A stretch of DNA of 34,317 nt from Bisporella sp. PMI_857 (Eukaryota > Ascomycota > Leotiomycetes > Helotiales > Helotiaceae). Made by a program: the position numbers and the translations under genes. A model generated the notes under the pieces. That model made no database searches, was not told where the DNA came from, and was given only the letters and a program-made list of their open reading frames with translations. Each line of letters opens with the position of its first letter. Positions within the stretch are counted from its first letter, which is position 1. Below, piece after piece: positions 10,526 through 21,678 of this stretch. The stretch lies in contig JAJSPD010000175.1 of NCBI GenBank assembly GCA_021307315.1, positions 1 through 34,317 on the forward strand, written 5' to 3'.

Positions 10526-13296
10526 ATGGCTCAACCATTCATTTACGCTCCAAAATCCGAGCATCATCCTAATGGCCTTAGGGCCGGACACCCTCGCCCA
10601 CGTATCTCATGCGATTTGCTCATCACAAAGAAAATTCCACAATGGGCTGGGTCTAAAGTGCCTATTATATTGATACTCGGGCGGATGGCGTGGATGGGAG
10701 TAAGATCTAGCATGTGGAAAGGCCGGATTTGGTGCTTGTGCCCTAGCTAGCGGTAAATCTCGCATCTCGTTCTGTAGCAGCTGTACGAATTCTGGCATAT
10801 GGCCAAAGCGGTACAGCCATCGAACGATCGCCCTGGTAAAATGTCGAGGCGGCATTGCTGGAAAAAAAAAGAGTTGAACTGCGATGCCAATTACGTCGCC
10901 ACAGCGCATTCTGACGAAAAAAGGCGGTGGCCAATACGCTTCCGAAAGAAATTTTCAACTAGAGCAGAGAATGAGGTTGTGAAAGCCCGTGTTTACATTA
11001 CGGCTCTTGGAATGTACGAGTCGTATTTAAATGTAACACGCGTGGGCAACTATATTCTTACGCCTGGGCGGGCCAGCTATCATCATCGGTTGAATTATCA
11101 AACTTTTGATGTTACGGTGCAGATTCGATTGGGAGAGAATGTGGTGGCTTCTGAGGTGGCCGAGGGATGGTATGCGGAGCGGTTAGGGTGGGGAGGAGGA
11201 AAACGCTACTTTTATGGTGAGGATCTGGTCTCCTGGCCCAACTCGAGATCACATAATACGGGAGATGTAGTATTTGTTAAGAGTGATGAGATTTGGCAGT
11301 AGCTCCCAAGCACGATTACAAGTAGCGAGTTCTATGATGGAGAGGCGTATGATGACCGAGATGAGGTAGCTGACTGGAGCACTTCGAGTTATGATACGCC
11401 TCTTGCATTGGTACAAAGAGTCTATCGACCGCGTTAGTAAAACTAGTCACGCCCGATGCAGCTCCAGTTAGGATTACGCAGAAAATCGAGCCAATTGATA
11501 TAATTACTAGCCCAACTGGGAAGACTATAATTGATTTTGGGCAAAATCTTGTCGGCGTTGTCCAAATTCGATCAATCGAAGCATCACTGGGCCACCAAGT
11601 TTCCCTGGTTCACGTCGAAGTTCCTAAGGACGGAGAATATCAACTCGCCCTCTCTGTGATGCAGAAGGTACCGATACAGTTATCAACCCTGGCACTACAT
11701 TGAAGCTCTAGCAGCCCAGATTTACTTTCCGCGGCTTTCGTTATGTTGAAGGGAACAGCTGGCCGGAGTGCCCACGAAAGCCGATTTCAGTGCATTGGTT
11801 ATCCACACCGATATGCGGCGGCGAGGCTGGTTCTCATACTCGAACCAACTAGTCAATAAGCTTCATGAGAACACTATATGGGGGATGCGTGGTAACTTCG
11901 TTTCTATTGCAACGGGCTGTCCGCAGCGGGACGAGCGGCAAGGGTGGATAGGAGATGTCCAGATCTTCACCTCGTCGGCGAATTTCCTCTATAATTCGGT
12001 AGGAATGCTGGCAGGACGGTTGAGGGATGTCATGGATCAACAACTTGCAAAGAAGGATCGAGTTCCGGGATTAGTGATACCAAATGTTGTGCCAGACATG
12101 ATCCTATGAGACCACATGCGGTTTGGTAAGCATCATTTCTAGCATTGCCACACCACACTGATATTATCCCTTGGGCTTAATACTTGATTTCAACTCTTGC
12201 TGCTCTGGTCCTTTTTTATTTCGGGGTAAAACGTACTGACCTATTATCAAGGCAAGATGTTGTAATCTTGACGCCATGGGACCTTTGTCTTTCCTCCTCA
12301 GACACGGAGACTCTTCGTCGCTAATATCCCAGCATGAAAGCCTACATCAATATAGTCATTTCCTGAAATACTGATGGCCTCTGGGATCCTAACCTCTGGC
12401 AACTTGGTGACTGGCTCGACCCGAGAGCGCTCCCAGAGGAGCCTGGAGATGGGCACACAGACGGTGTGCCCATGGCTGATGCCTACCTCGTGCACGTCAC
12501 GGCAATCTTTTCAAAAGTCTGCGCAGTACTTGGTCTTGTTACTGAGTCAGCGCGTTATGCCTCCGGCGCGTCGAGGCTGAAAGCAGCCCTTCCAGCACAA
12601 ATACATCACGCCACACGGCTTTTTGGTTAGCAATACCCAAACAGCAATTGCTCTCGCCATACGATTTGACTTATATCCCAATAATAGACCTTCGGCCACT
12701 GCCAAAAGCATCGCGCGACTTGTCCGAGATTCCAAGTTCCGCATTGCTACTGGGTTTGCTGGACCACCGATTGTTTGCCATGCTTTGACAGCAGCGGGAC
12801 ATGCAAATCTGGCGTATCGCATGTTCCTTGAGCAGCACTATCCTAGTTAGCTGTACTCGGTAACGATGGGAGCAACAGCAATCTGGGAGCGCTGGGACAG
12901 CATATTACCGAATTTGAAGGTGAATCCGAGATCAATGGCGAGTTTTAAGCATTATGCTCTTAGAAGCGTTGTGAATTAGTTGCATAGGACCGCTGGTGGC
13001 ATTAATTCGGTAGATGGGTGGAAGACAGTTATCGTCAGGCCGAACCGTGGTGGAAATATCAGCCATGCGGAATTTACGCTTGAAGAGCCGTATGGCAGAG
13101 TGACTGCAAGTGGATTGTATTTGGCGGCACCTTTACGATGGAATTGGCGATTCCCTCTAACTCGAAGGTGGTCATAACGCTACCCTTTCCTGGAAGCCGA
13201 CAGAGCGTCTTTGGATCAGGTCGCCATGGTTCTCCGTCCCTTACTTGGCGGAAGAGTGGCTACTATGAGCGTCATCTTCAGTATTCTGGGGATTGA
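10526..13296 (+). pseudogene. Decayed GH78 alpha-L-rhamnosidase gene
   Basis: Intact homologues remove terminal L-rhamnose from pectin (rhamnogalacturonan) or flavonoid glycosides. The remnant covers nearly the whole family length (about 920 codons), starting at ATG 10526 with SEHHPNGLRAGHPRPRISC. GH78 landmarks follow in order across different frames: KARVYITALGMYESY, YHHRLNYQTFDVT and EGWYAERLGWGGG (about 10980-11200), TIIDFGQNLVG (about 11520), FTFRGFRYVEG (about 11730), MRGNFVSIATGCPQRDER (about 11890), WLDP (about 12410), SNTQTAIALA (about 12630), TGFAGPPIVCHAL (about 12750), MGATAIWERWDS (about 12870) and GTFTMELAIPSNSK (about 13125). In-frame stops sit at 10708, 10744, 10837, 11300, 12322, 12364, 12848 and 12977. 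Frameshifts lie near 10640, the A9 run at 10862-10870, 11433, 11660, 11770, 12599 and 13120. Most stops sit where Trp, Gln or Arg codons are expected, so C:G to T:A mutation is likely. No functional protein is possible. Confidence 0.92.
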
Positions 13297-14129
13297 CCCT
13301 GTGCCACTGTTTTGCGAGCAGGGAGGATGGGCGATGGATATTATTGATAGCGAGGGAATTAAAGAGAATATCTAAAGATGAAGCGGCTTAGCCAACGTGA
13401 TTGGAAAAGATTGATGATGGTTGGTAATAAGACTAACGATTGTTTGATAATGGGCTAAAATTTGGTAATGATGCCACATTCTATCCGTAATCTTATTATT
13501 TTTGAACGGTTGGTGCTTTGGCTCTCACCAAGCTGAGCCCTGACTGACCTCAAAAACAATCATCCCGTCGCATTAGTTCCCCCCTCCACGGCCTTGGATT
13601 AATTGATTTCATCCAAGTATAATAGGTATAGTAAGTAGACTCCCATCCATTTGGGATACCGCTAACCCCGCATTTTAATTACCCTCTACCCCCACCAGAA
13701 ATTATCTTCCGTGGCCCAGTCTCGGCCTCGCTTCTGATTGGCGCGCCTGAGGAGTATAGCGCGAAAGCATCGTTAGGCCACGGCAAGCAGAGAACAGACG
13801 CGGGAATGCTCCTTCCCAACTTGTGCTCAACCTCTTGTTTTCGGATTTCGGCTTCTTCTGGAGCGAACCGATGGACTGAGATCAACCGAACAAGTACTTT
13901 CCGTGTTTTAGCGCGCTGTGGAAGCGCCTCCACTTATGATCAAATCTCAGTTTCTGGGACGTGGTGTCAAGCTACCAGCTACTACTAAATATTATTCGAC
14001 AAGCTGCTCTATATATGTGTGTATGTGTATATCCATATATATCCCCCGTATCATCCCCAGAATCCCCAGAATCTGGTCATCTCCTACCATCATTCGGATC
14101 ACTGCATTCGACCCTGTACATCTGCAACA
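13297..14129. other. Intergenic region and probable transporter promoter
   Basis: About 830 bp with no convincing gene. An 84-codon antisense frame at 13679-13933 and small plus-strand frames match nothing I recognise. The right part is pyrimidine-rich and includes a CTATATAT stretch near 14009, about 120 bp before the transporter ATG. Confidence 0.5.
14055..14069. promoter_or_regulatory. Paired CreA-type sites upstream of the sugar transporter
   Basis: Two CCCCAG hexamers (14055-14060 and 14064-14069), each CTGGGG on the other strand, fit the CreA consensus SYGGRG. They lie 61-75 bp upstream of ATG 14130. A third match, CCCCAC, is at 13690-13695. Carbon catabolite repression of a sugar porter would be expected, but the consensus is short and chance matches are common. 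Confidence 0.35.
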
Positions 14130-15847
14130 ATGATTCCTCCCAAGACCTACCAGGTGAGCAGACAATATCCCCTCCACTCCACCCCGCTGCCTTGATGGCT
14201 AACCATCCCCCTCCCAGTTTCTGGTCGGCGTCTTCGCGTCTCTGGGATCCTTCAATTATGGGTATGATGTACAGCCAGGAGCGAGAGCCAGAGCACCAGT
14301 CTAATCTTCGCGCAGTTATGATCTCGGTGTCATCGGAGGCAGTGTGGCCTCGGATTCTTTCAAGGCGGCATTCCATCCAGATGCAAATGAAGTGTACGAG
14401 CAAGCTCAATCTCTGTTTACTCCTGCTAACATGATTGCAGTGGTGCAGTGGTCTCCCTCTTCACCGGAGGTGGCTTCTTTGGTGCAGCAGCTGCTGGTCC
14501 AATGGGTGATTGGTTTGGTCGCAGACTAGCCATCATGGTCGGTGCTATCATTTTCTGCATCGGTGGTGCCATCCAAGCGGCAGGAAAAAACTTATCTTTC
14601 TTCTACTCTGGTCGAGCTATCGCTGGTGTGGGCGTTGGTGTCCTAGTCATGATCGTGCCGATGTATCAGGCTGAAATCGCTCATCCTTCAATTCGAGGCC
14701 GAGTCACTGGGTTGCAGCAGCTCATGCTTGGTATTGGAGCTGTCTTCGCGAGTGAGTTATACCCGACCGATGGTGACCGTTCCGACTCTGACTCTACCTA
14801 GCATGGACTGTCTACGGCACTAACCTACACTATGCCGGCAGCGAACAGTGGCGCATCCCTCTCGGTCTTCAAATTGTCCCAGCTGGAATTCTTGGGCTCA
14901 TGATCCTTCTCTTCCCAGAATCGCCGCGATGGCTCATCGACCATGGCAAAGAGCAAGAGGGGCTGAAGGTACTCGCAAAGCTCCATGCCAATGGGAATGA
15001 AAGCGACCCCTGGGTTCAGGCCGAATACTTACAGATCCAATCAGCGATCGCTCAAGAGCACGAAGTGGAGGCGAAAGGCTATCGGGATCTGTTCACCGAT
15101 CGTTCTAGCTTCCGTCGACTTTTCTTAGTGACGGCTCTCCAGGCTTCGGTGCAAATGACCGGTGTGTCAGCAATCCAATATTTCACTCCTGATATCTATA
15201 AAACGATTAACATCGGAACAACGGAGTCTTTGAAGTACCAAGCTATCAGCAATGTACTCTCAGTCCTCGCTCAGCTCTGTACCGTGCTGTTCATCGACAA
15301 GCTCGGTCGTCGCTGGCCATTGATTATTGGCAACGGCGTCAATTGCCTTTGCTTTATTATTGTAACTGCAACGATTGCCAGTTTCCCAAACCAAACCTTG
15401 GGAGTTCAAAATTCCCTCGGCTGGCTCTTCATCGTGACCAACTGGTTCTATCAAGTTTCCTTCTCCTTCACCTGTGGCTCCCTGTCGTGGATAATTCCCG
15501 CCGAAGTTTTCGACACCAAGACTCGCTCGAAGGGCATCTCAATTGGTGTCATGACATCCTTCGCTTTCAACACTATGATTGGACAGATCACCGCGCCCGC
15601 CATCGAGAACATTGGCTGGAGGTACTTTATCTTGTTTGTGGTCTGTAACTTCACAAACGCTATCTTTTTCTGGGCGTTCATGCCTGAGACTAAGTTGCTG
15701 CCGCTCGAGGAGATGAATGCATTGTTTAATAGCACTGGTTGGTTTGTACCAGGGTCGAACCCGAAAAAGACGAGTGATTTAGACGCGAGGGTAGAGGAGG
15801 CCAGATTGGAGAAGGAAGGAATTGCTGGTGAACAGGTTGAAGGGTGA
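14130..15847 (+). CDS. MFS sugar transporter (sugar porter family)
   Basis: Proton-coupled or facilitated uptake of a mono- or disaccharide across the plasma membrane, with about 12 transmembrane helices. Five exons fit: 14130-14153, 14218-14261, 14316-14393, 14441-14751 and 14802-15847, giving about 500 aa, the usual length. Splicing restores SFNYGYDLGVIGG in helix 1. Sugar porter signatures follow: GDWFGRR (loop 2-3), PMYQAEIAHPSIRGR (end of helix 4), PESPRWL (after helix 6), QMTGVSAIQYFTP (helix 7), DKLGRR (loop 8-9) and PETK after helix 12. The third intron is only 47 bp and its donor is inferred from phase. Substrate is not readable from sequence; the neighbouring arabinofuranosidase and dead rhamnosidase suggest a plant-wall sugar such as arabinose or rhamnose. 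CreA-like sites sit upstream. Confidence 0.95.
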
Positions 15848-16122
15848 GTTTAAGGTTACTAGATATATTTCAAGTATAGGCGAATATTCAAGTTGCATGT
15901 TTTACAAAAGATTTACTCTTCTCAACTTAGCGTCTATAAACCAAAAAGTAAGCATGCGGTTAGAATGAGTTAAAGAAAACCTGGCACAACTATTTATTTT
16001 ACAATTTTGCAAAAATATCTCGATATATAATATAAAACGAATTGTACATGATTTGATTAGCCAATTAAAAGGCGGAATTACTTTTGCTATTCCTAGTTAT
16101 TTTAATAAAATTCTATTCTAAT

Positions 16123-16211
16123 TTAAAGTTTGCTATAAAATTGAAGAATTATAACAATTAAAACTGGTATAACGTTTATTTATATACTATTTTAATAATA
16201 GCAAACTTTAA
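16123..16211. repeat. Short inverted repeat in AT-rich DNA
   Basis: TTAAAGTTTGCTAT at 16123-16136 is repeated inverted at 16198-16211, separated by 61 bp. It could be the core of a MITE-like or RIP-degraded repeat. No target-site duplication was identified. Confidence 0.4.
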
Positions 16212-18987
16212 TATAATATAAAAACAATAGTTTTGTTAAATAGTCTGTTGGATATTGTCATGCTGCGTACTCAGTACAATCCGATGCGATACTCCTATTG
16301 ACGAAGATCAAGTAAGAAATAAAAGCCATTTACTCCTAAAAAAGTAGGCATGTGACCAGCCCACGTACGTAACAATTAGCAACAATGATATATATTTTCA
16401 TTGTTACCACGTAACCAATATGTATACATTTAATTTTTGGGGTATGGCGTGCCCCCACAACACCCTTTTTTTCGCAACGCTACAAGAACCAGAATATGGC
16501 TACAAGTTAAGAATAACCTGATACGGTTACTTTTATGAAACAGCCGTAAGCAATAAGCGCTTTACGGTATGTTGAATGAGCATTTTTAAGTTCGTGAGGC
16601 ACGGCTCTGACAAATTAACCCTGACAGCTAATCCGCTTTTGCTCTATGGATCCTCTGTTCCATACTTGGGTTATGTTCTGCAACGAAGCGACACGCAAAT
16701 CAACGCAACTACAGCCGCGAGCAAGCACTTTCCAAGAACGTCAATAGTTGGCTTCCCTTAATGTGACTATATAAGCATGGGGTGCGTATTACGTAACCTA
16801 AGTAGTATCTTAAGTTCTATACTTCATCATGATTCGTGCAAAACGCATCTGTCACTGCCTGTTTAGCTCGATGAGCCGCTCCTTCGACCCCTACAATTCT
16901 CGGGTTTTTCTCAAACCTGAACTTCGTTTTAAAGGCAGGAATGGCAATTTCAGGCATCTTTTTCATTTCTTCCATAGCAACTGGGGCCGCTTCGCCTGTC
17001 GAGATGACGGCTACTAGATGCGAAGGGTCATCCTGTATTCCCTGTGGACTTTCTCCGGGTGCTCTGACAAGTCTTGGATCATATTGACTGTAAATGGTGG
17101 CAGGGAAGCGGGAGTCTGAGTGAGCCGCTGCTATATGTCACTCAGCAACCAGACATCATTTTGAAGGACGACGTATCCCATACATGCTGATTAACACTCT
17201 CTCCACAATCTATCCAGTATAGAACTCCGACTGGGCCAAATAAACGAAACCAATCGCCGCAAACCCCAGGGATAAATAAAATTTCCCATAGTCCAAAGCT
17301 GGCTTAAAAAAATCTTCCTCGTCTAGAAGGGTGTCCTCCCCACGCTATTCTCCGCCAAATTATCAAGATTATATGCAAGACGAGCACTATTGAATTGCGA
17401 TGGTACTTGACTTCCCATCTTAATGTACCCTTCTTTTTCAGCAATGGTCATAATGTTAACCGCCGGAGACATGCCGTTGAACCGCTGAGGTACGGAATAG
17501 ATCGTGTCTTCAAAGCACTAGGGTCTGGATTGCTTAGGGTGAGCGTGTCGTATGTGGCTTTTACTATTGAGCAAATCGGTTCAGAGCACATAGCTAGATG
17601 CGTAGGATTACCGTATTCCATTTTTGGTGTCGGAAGTTTGAATAGTGACTTTGAGCTTCACATCAGATATTCTGAGTGCTTGATTTTCTAGCAGGCTTTT
17701 TACACATGGCTCCATCGACCTTACATAGTTGCGATGAAATCATCTTGCCATTCTTTGCTACTCAGAATATTAATTATTATGTGAAACTTGCTGCTGAAAT
17801 CGAAGTATCCTGACTATCTAGGTAAACTTGTTAGAGTATCTTAGTCGGAGCGGGACTATAGCTTACAGTTCTGTATGTCCTGTACTAAGTCCTATGGGAT
17901 AGTCACTCACAAATTGACTTGCCGTACAGAATATATGAAAGGAAGGGATAGCAACACCTGGTTATGTCGAAGGCCGCTGCGGTTTCGGATGCACTTCTTG
18001 GAGTGGTGAGAGACTACAAGCGATACAGATTTAAACAAGAGAGAGGGAGGACTCAAAAAGAGATTTGCTCCATGGGGGTTGAAGAGGGAAGCATGTGTAG
18101 TGGAGGACCCAGGCGATATAGTTCGATAGCATGTGTTAGCTCTAATTAACCGCAGCTCCTGCTTCGGGAAAGGGTGTAAATAGGCCTGCCGCTGTTTCAG
18201 TAGGTAGTTAGGGGAGGTAGTTCAATTATTGGGTGGGGTGCAATAGTATGGCGATGATTCTGGATTAGTGTTCCTAAAGGAAGTATGCTACTATAAGCTG
18301 AACTACTTTAGGTTTCATAACATGTGGCCTATTTCCTAGGCCTAGACTATACAGTATAAAAGATCGCTGCGTCTACCATTTCTCTTTTCCTTTCCTATCA
18401 AACCAACACAAGGTGACATAAGCCAGCATCGTTAAGACACATGCATGAATGATTCGTTCTCTCAAATTTGCACATGCCTAACCTTTGACCATTCTGCTCT
18501 GTCGCTCAGGAGATATAGTAGATCTGTCCCAGGGATTGACTTGCCCAACTTTAAAGTAATATCGTATGCATACATCAAGAGACACATTCTACAACCGCCT
18601 TAAATTAAAGTCTTTAGCTTTTGAACTTTGCTTACCTAGCCGCGTATCGAAGCGAAAGAGAACTAGTCGGAAGAGAACCATGCGTGGGCTGTTTTAAAGC
18701 ATCGCAGGTTTTATACAAGACTCTGGTTCCTTATTTTCCCAGTTTGGTTCCATCCAATCGTGGAAATTGGTGTGGAACCATTCTGTCAAGCTATTTCTCC
18801 AATTATGCAGCGATCATCAAAAAGTTGAATAATCGCCTGCACCTCGGCTCATTTCTTGTGGACAGTCACGGCACTGTAAAGCCGACTTATTATCTCATGG
18901 GATATGACTGAGGGCTGTGTACGATAGATGAAGCAGGTTATAGATGTAGGGGGTAGGCGGATCACAGGATAAGAGCATACCACATCA

Positions 18988-18995
18988 GCGAATGC
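18988..18995. repeat. Left 8-bp target-site duplication of the hAT-like element
   Basis: GCGAATGC directly precedes the element end CAGTGTAA and is repeated exactly after the other end at 22079-22086. Confidence 0.8.
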
Positions 18996-19092
18996 CAGTG
19001 TAATAAATTTGAGTTGAACTCTAGAGTTATACTCTCAACTCAAACTCAAACTCTAATATAAAAGCAACAACTCAAATCAAATTCAAATCAAA

Positions 19093-19101
19093 TTAAAATA
19101 A
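19093..19101. repeat. Left 9-bp target-site duplication of the Mutator-like element
   Basis: TTAAAATAA directly precedes the terminal CGGCAAAT and is repeated exactly at 21670-21678 after the other terminus. Nine bp is the typical length for Mutator-like elements. Confidence 0.8.
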
Positions 19102-19174
19102 CGGCAAATATCTCAAATACCATCAAAAAGTCGATAAATATCTGAAATACCACCACTGAATTTGGAGGCTTTCT
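19102..19174 (+). repeat. MULE left terminal inverted repeat
   Basis: About 73 bp beginning CGGCAAATATCTCAAATACC and ending GGAGGCTTTCT, matching 21597-21669 inverted with about 6 mismatches. Each arm holds two AAATACC motifs, one preceded by CTC and one by CTG, in opposite order in the two arms. Confidence 0.85.
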
Positions 19175-19489
19175 CATATACCACAAATAATGGTATTTCA
19201 GAAAGCCACCAAATAATTGATGGTATTTGAGAAAGCCTCCAACACTTTTAAATTTTTAATAGTATTTCAGAAAGCCACTAAATAATTGATGGTATTTAAG
19301 AAAGCTTTTAACACTCGCTATAAGCACGTTGTAGGTACGCTGTAAGTAGAATATAAGCCTGAAATCAATGTACTTTTATTGTTGTATTCTTAAAATCAAT
19401 TATATTCTATACGCTTTCCTAGACTTTGTAGAAAATCGTAAAGCTAAATCTGTAAGTTGAATAGAATCTTGATCGAAAATATCGCTGTC

Positions 19490-21300
19490 GACTTCTGAAA
19501 AGTTATCGCTGCTATTACTTGTTTCCAGCTTAATAGCTTAATTAACCTTTTCAATTTGTATGCTTAACTTTTGATCGAAGCGTGATTTCTTTTCTTCGTC
19601 GGTACTCAATTAATCCTTTTTTTCTTTTTTACTGTTTTCATTTTCAGATTCCGATTGTAGCTATTCGTAACTCGTTTTCGACGTTTATTTGAAACAGACT
19701 GATTTGTACAACGACGGCGATTATAACTTTATTTAAAACAATTTCTACAGCGTGTTTGTTTTTGCTTTACTGGCTTTTGCGTACACATTTTGTTCGAAGT
19801 CGGCCAGCTGTTTTGCGCAAAATCGGTGGCTTAATTGAATCGTCACGAAGAAGGTTTTCGATTGAAACTGGTAGTACTGTATAGCAGTAAATCGACTCGT
19901 AAGTTTGCGTAGTGAAATACTGATTAAAAAGCTTAATTGAATCGATTCGCAGAAATTTTGCAGCAGCAATTGCGTAAAACAAAGCGATTAATACTTATTG
20001 AAATCTGTACAGTCGCAATACTTTTGATTTAAAACAACTATTTACTTCCGGCTTGATTCAAAATTCTCGACTTGCGCAATATTTTAATCTGAAAAATAAA
20101 CTCGATATCGACAAAAAGCTTGTATTCGGCTTTTGAATTTAGCTATTGGCACGTTAGCAAAATTATTAAATTTGCTAGTTTCTGAACGCTTTTTAAACTA
20201 CGTTTCAGTCGCTGCTAAATAAATAGCGTTTAGTAATCGAAAAAGAAGCAAACGTCGATAATTACTTTAAACTGAATTTAACGATTCGACGATATTAAAA
20301 GTATTATAGCTAAATCGAAAATATTTAAAGTATGCTCTAGTTTAAAGCTTTTTGTCGATATTGCAAAAGTAATCGAAAGCAAGCGTACTTAGTTTTTTCA
20401 ACTTTATTATTTCGGCTTTAAACAACAATAACGTTTTAGTTTTATATGCTCTTTAAAAAGTAGCTTTACTTTGTTATCGAATCTTTGCTGTAAGTTATTT
20501 GCAATATATTGACAACAGTGAAAATAAATTGCTGCAAAATACTTTTTACTATAGCTTTCGCTATACTTTTTTTACGATTAGAAATAAAAGTATAGCAACG
20601 TTGCAAAGTTACTAGAAAAGCAATTTTTAAATAACGTAAAAACTAGCTCACCAATACTTTTCTTTAATAAGTATTAATGCCTAGGCTAAAAGCACTATTT
20701 TGTCGTTAACGTCGATTTTACAACAAATTAACAATATTATACGATATCGCGACTTTGTATAAGTTTTATCAAAAGCAAAAAACTAACGAAGCTGTTTTGC
20801 AGCTAAACAAAAAAGCTTGAAGCAAAAAAAGCTGCTTAGAATACGTTATTAGTCTGTGTTTAAAGTACAACGTAATTGTTTTCATCGATTTTTTTGAACT
20901 TTTCGATATAGCTAAGAAATAGCGCAAACGATTCAGTTTTATTACTATACATTTCGTCGAGAACAGTCTGCTTTACACGATACGTTTAAAAGTAAGGAAT
21001 TTTGTTATAAAATTGCAAGCGTTCAGTTGATTGAATTTGCTTTAAAGTAATTCTAAGATTCTTGATAATCGAAAAACGGTAATAAAGTATTATATACTTT
21101 AAACTGTTTATATTCGAAGCTTGAAAGTGACTTGCAAAAAAGCAAGTATAAAGTTCTAGATAAGTTATAACAACTCTTTTTTTTTAGAATTACAAGCTTT
21201 AATTTTGAACTTGCAGTTGCGCGGCGTTCGACATACAATATTGAATCGTTTTTTATTTGAATAAGTAGCTTTTTATGATTCAGAAGCGTTTGCAACAAAG
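19490..21300 (-). pseudogene. RIP-decayed MULE transposase
   Basis: Reading the minus strand across frames reveals the C-terminal half of a Mutator-type transposase. A SWIM finger starts with YCDCTDF (CxC codons at 20009-20017) and continues to SLCF-YAIAAAKF, with the expected CxH split by a one-base slip. LFNQYFTTQTYESIY and RKTAGRLRTKCVRK follow, then a zinc knuckle CRNCFK*SYNRRRC at 19708-19749. The knuckle spacing is exactly CX2CX4[H]X4C, but the His codon is now Tyr (TAT) and one codon is TAA. Both changes fit C to T transitions. The N-terminal half, including the DDE domain, is too mutated for me to locate; the 5' limit is a guess. Small minus-strand frames at 19745-19982 and 21053-21298 are fragments of it. 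Confidence 0.78.
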
Positions 21301-21466
21301 CTTTTGATAGCTAATTTAGCTAAAGAATATCAGGAAACGTAAGCTTACTTCGAAAGCTATAATACGATATCAATAAGATTACAATTGAAAAAAATAAAGG
21401 ATTTAAAGTTACAATAGTATTAAGGTTTGTGAGTTATGTGTTTTAGTCTTTTAGCGGCAAATAGTA

Positions 21467-21570
21467 GTACGTCAATATCTGCCAACAAAATGATGGTATT
21501 TCAGATATTTTAGTAGTTACAGGTAATCTTTCTGAAATACCATCATTTTGTTGGCAGATATCTGACGTAC
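21467..21570. repeat. Hairpin-forming inverted repeat inside the MULE right end
   Basis: The arms 21467-21505 and 21531-21570 pair over about 39 bp with one single-base bulge and leave a 25-base loop. Each arm contains CCAACAAAATGATGG and the TGGTATTTCAGA motif. A smaller GTACCAC/GTGGTAC pair follows at 21567-21592. Confidence 0.8.
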
Positions 21571-21596
21571 CACTGTTTCAAAACGGTGGTACGCCC

Positions 21597-21669
21597 AGAA
21601 AGCCTCCAAATTTAGTGGTGGTATTTGAGATATTTACTGACTTTTCGATGGTATTTCAGATATTTGCCG
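21597..21669 (-). repeat. MULE right terminal inverted repeat
   Basis: About 73 bp, inverted copy of 19102-19174, ending ATATTTGCCG at the element boundary. Followed directly by the 9-bp duplication. Confidence 0.85.
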
Positions 21670-21678
21670 TTAAAATAA
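21670..21678. repeat. Right 9-bp target-site duplication of the MULE
   Basis: TTAAAATAA, identical to 19093-19101. Confidence 0.8.

Larger units (their letters stand above)
15848..18995. other. Gene-poor AT-rich region with possible relics
   Basis: About 3.1 kb with no intact gene. 15880-16260 is very AT-rich and holds a small inverted repeat. The small plus-strand frames at 16576, 16829, 17395, 17964 and 18621 match no family. The minus strand between about 17400 and 16820 has longer stretches of ordinary amino-acid composition broken by stops, so it may be an eroded gene, but I cannot assign it. Confidence 0.5.
19102..21669 (-). mobile_element. Mutator-like element (MULE), 2,568 bp, inserted in the hAT-like element
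   Basis: Terminal inverted repeats of about 73 bp (19102-19174 and 21597-21669) begin CGGCAAATATCT and differ at about 6 positions. The flanking 9-bp duplication is exact. Inside the ends lie many copies of a TGGTATTT(C/G)AGA motif in both orientations. The interior is strongly AT-rich and on the minus strand carries a broken transposase with a SWIM finger and a CCHC knuckle. The element lies wholly within the hAT-like unit, so it jumped in later. Ends, duplication length and protein relics agree on the MULE class. Confidence 0.85.

Noticed and set aside
12110..12298. Intron inside the GH78 remnant
   Set aside because: A family-like segment reappears after it, but stops and frameshifts on both sides make splicing irrelevant; the gene is dead regardless.
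13679..13933. 84-codon minus-strand open frame upstream of the sugar porter
   Set aside because: No recognisable domain, no intron pattern or promoter, and it lies in the likely promoter region of the porter.
18621..18911. 96-codon plus-strand open frame near the left transposon edge
   Set aside because: The translated sequence matches no family I know and has no supporting splice or promoter context.
19745..21298. Small minus-strand open frames inside the MULE as separate genes
   Set aside because: They are fragments of the decayed transposase, shown by SWIM and zinc-knuckle relics running across frames.
21467..21570. CRISPR-like or rho-independent terminator structure
   Set aside because: The repeat is a single inverted pair within a eukaryotic transposon, without spacer array or U-tract context.
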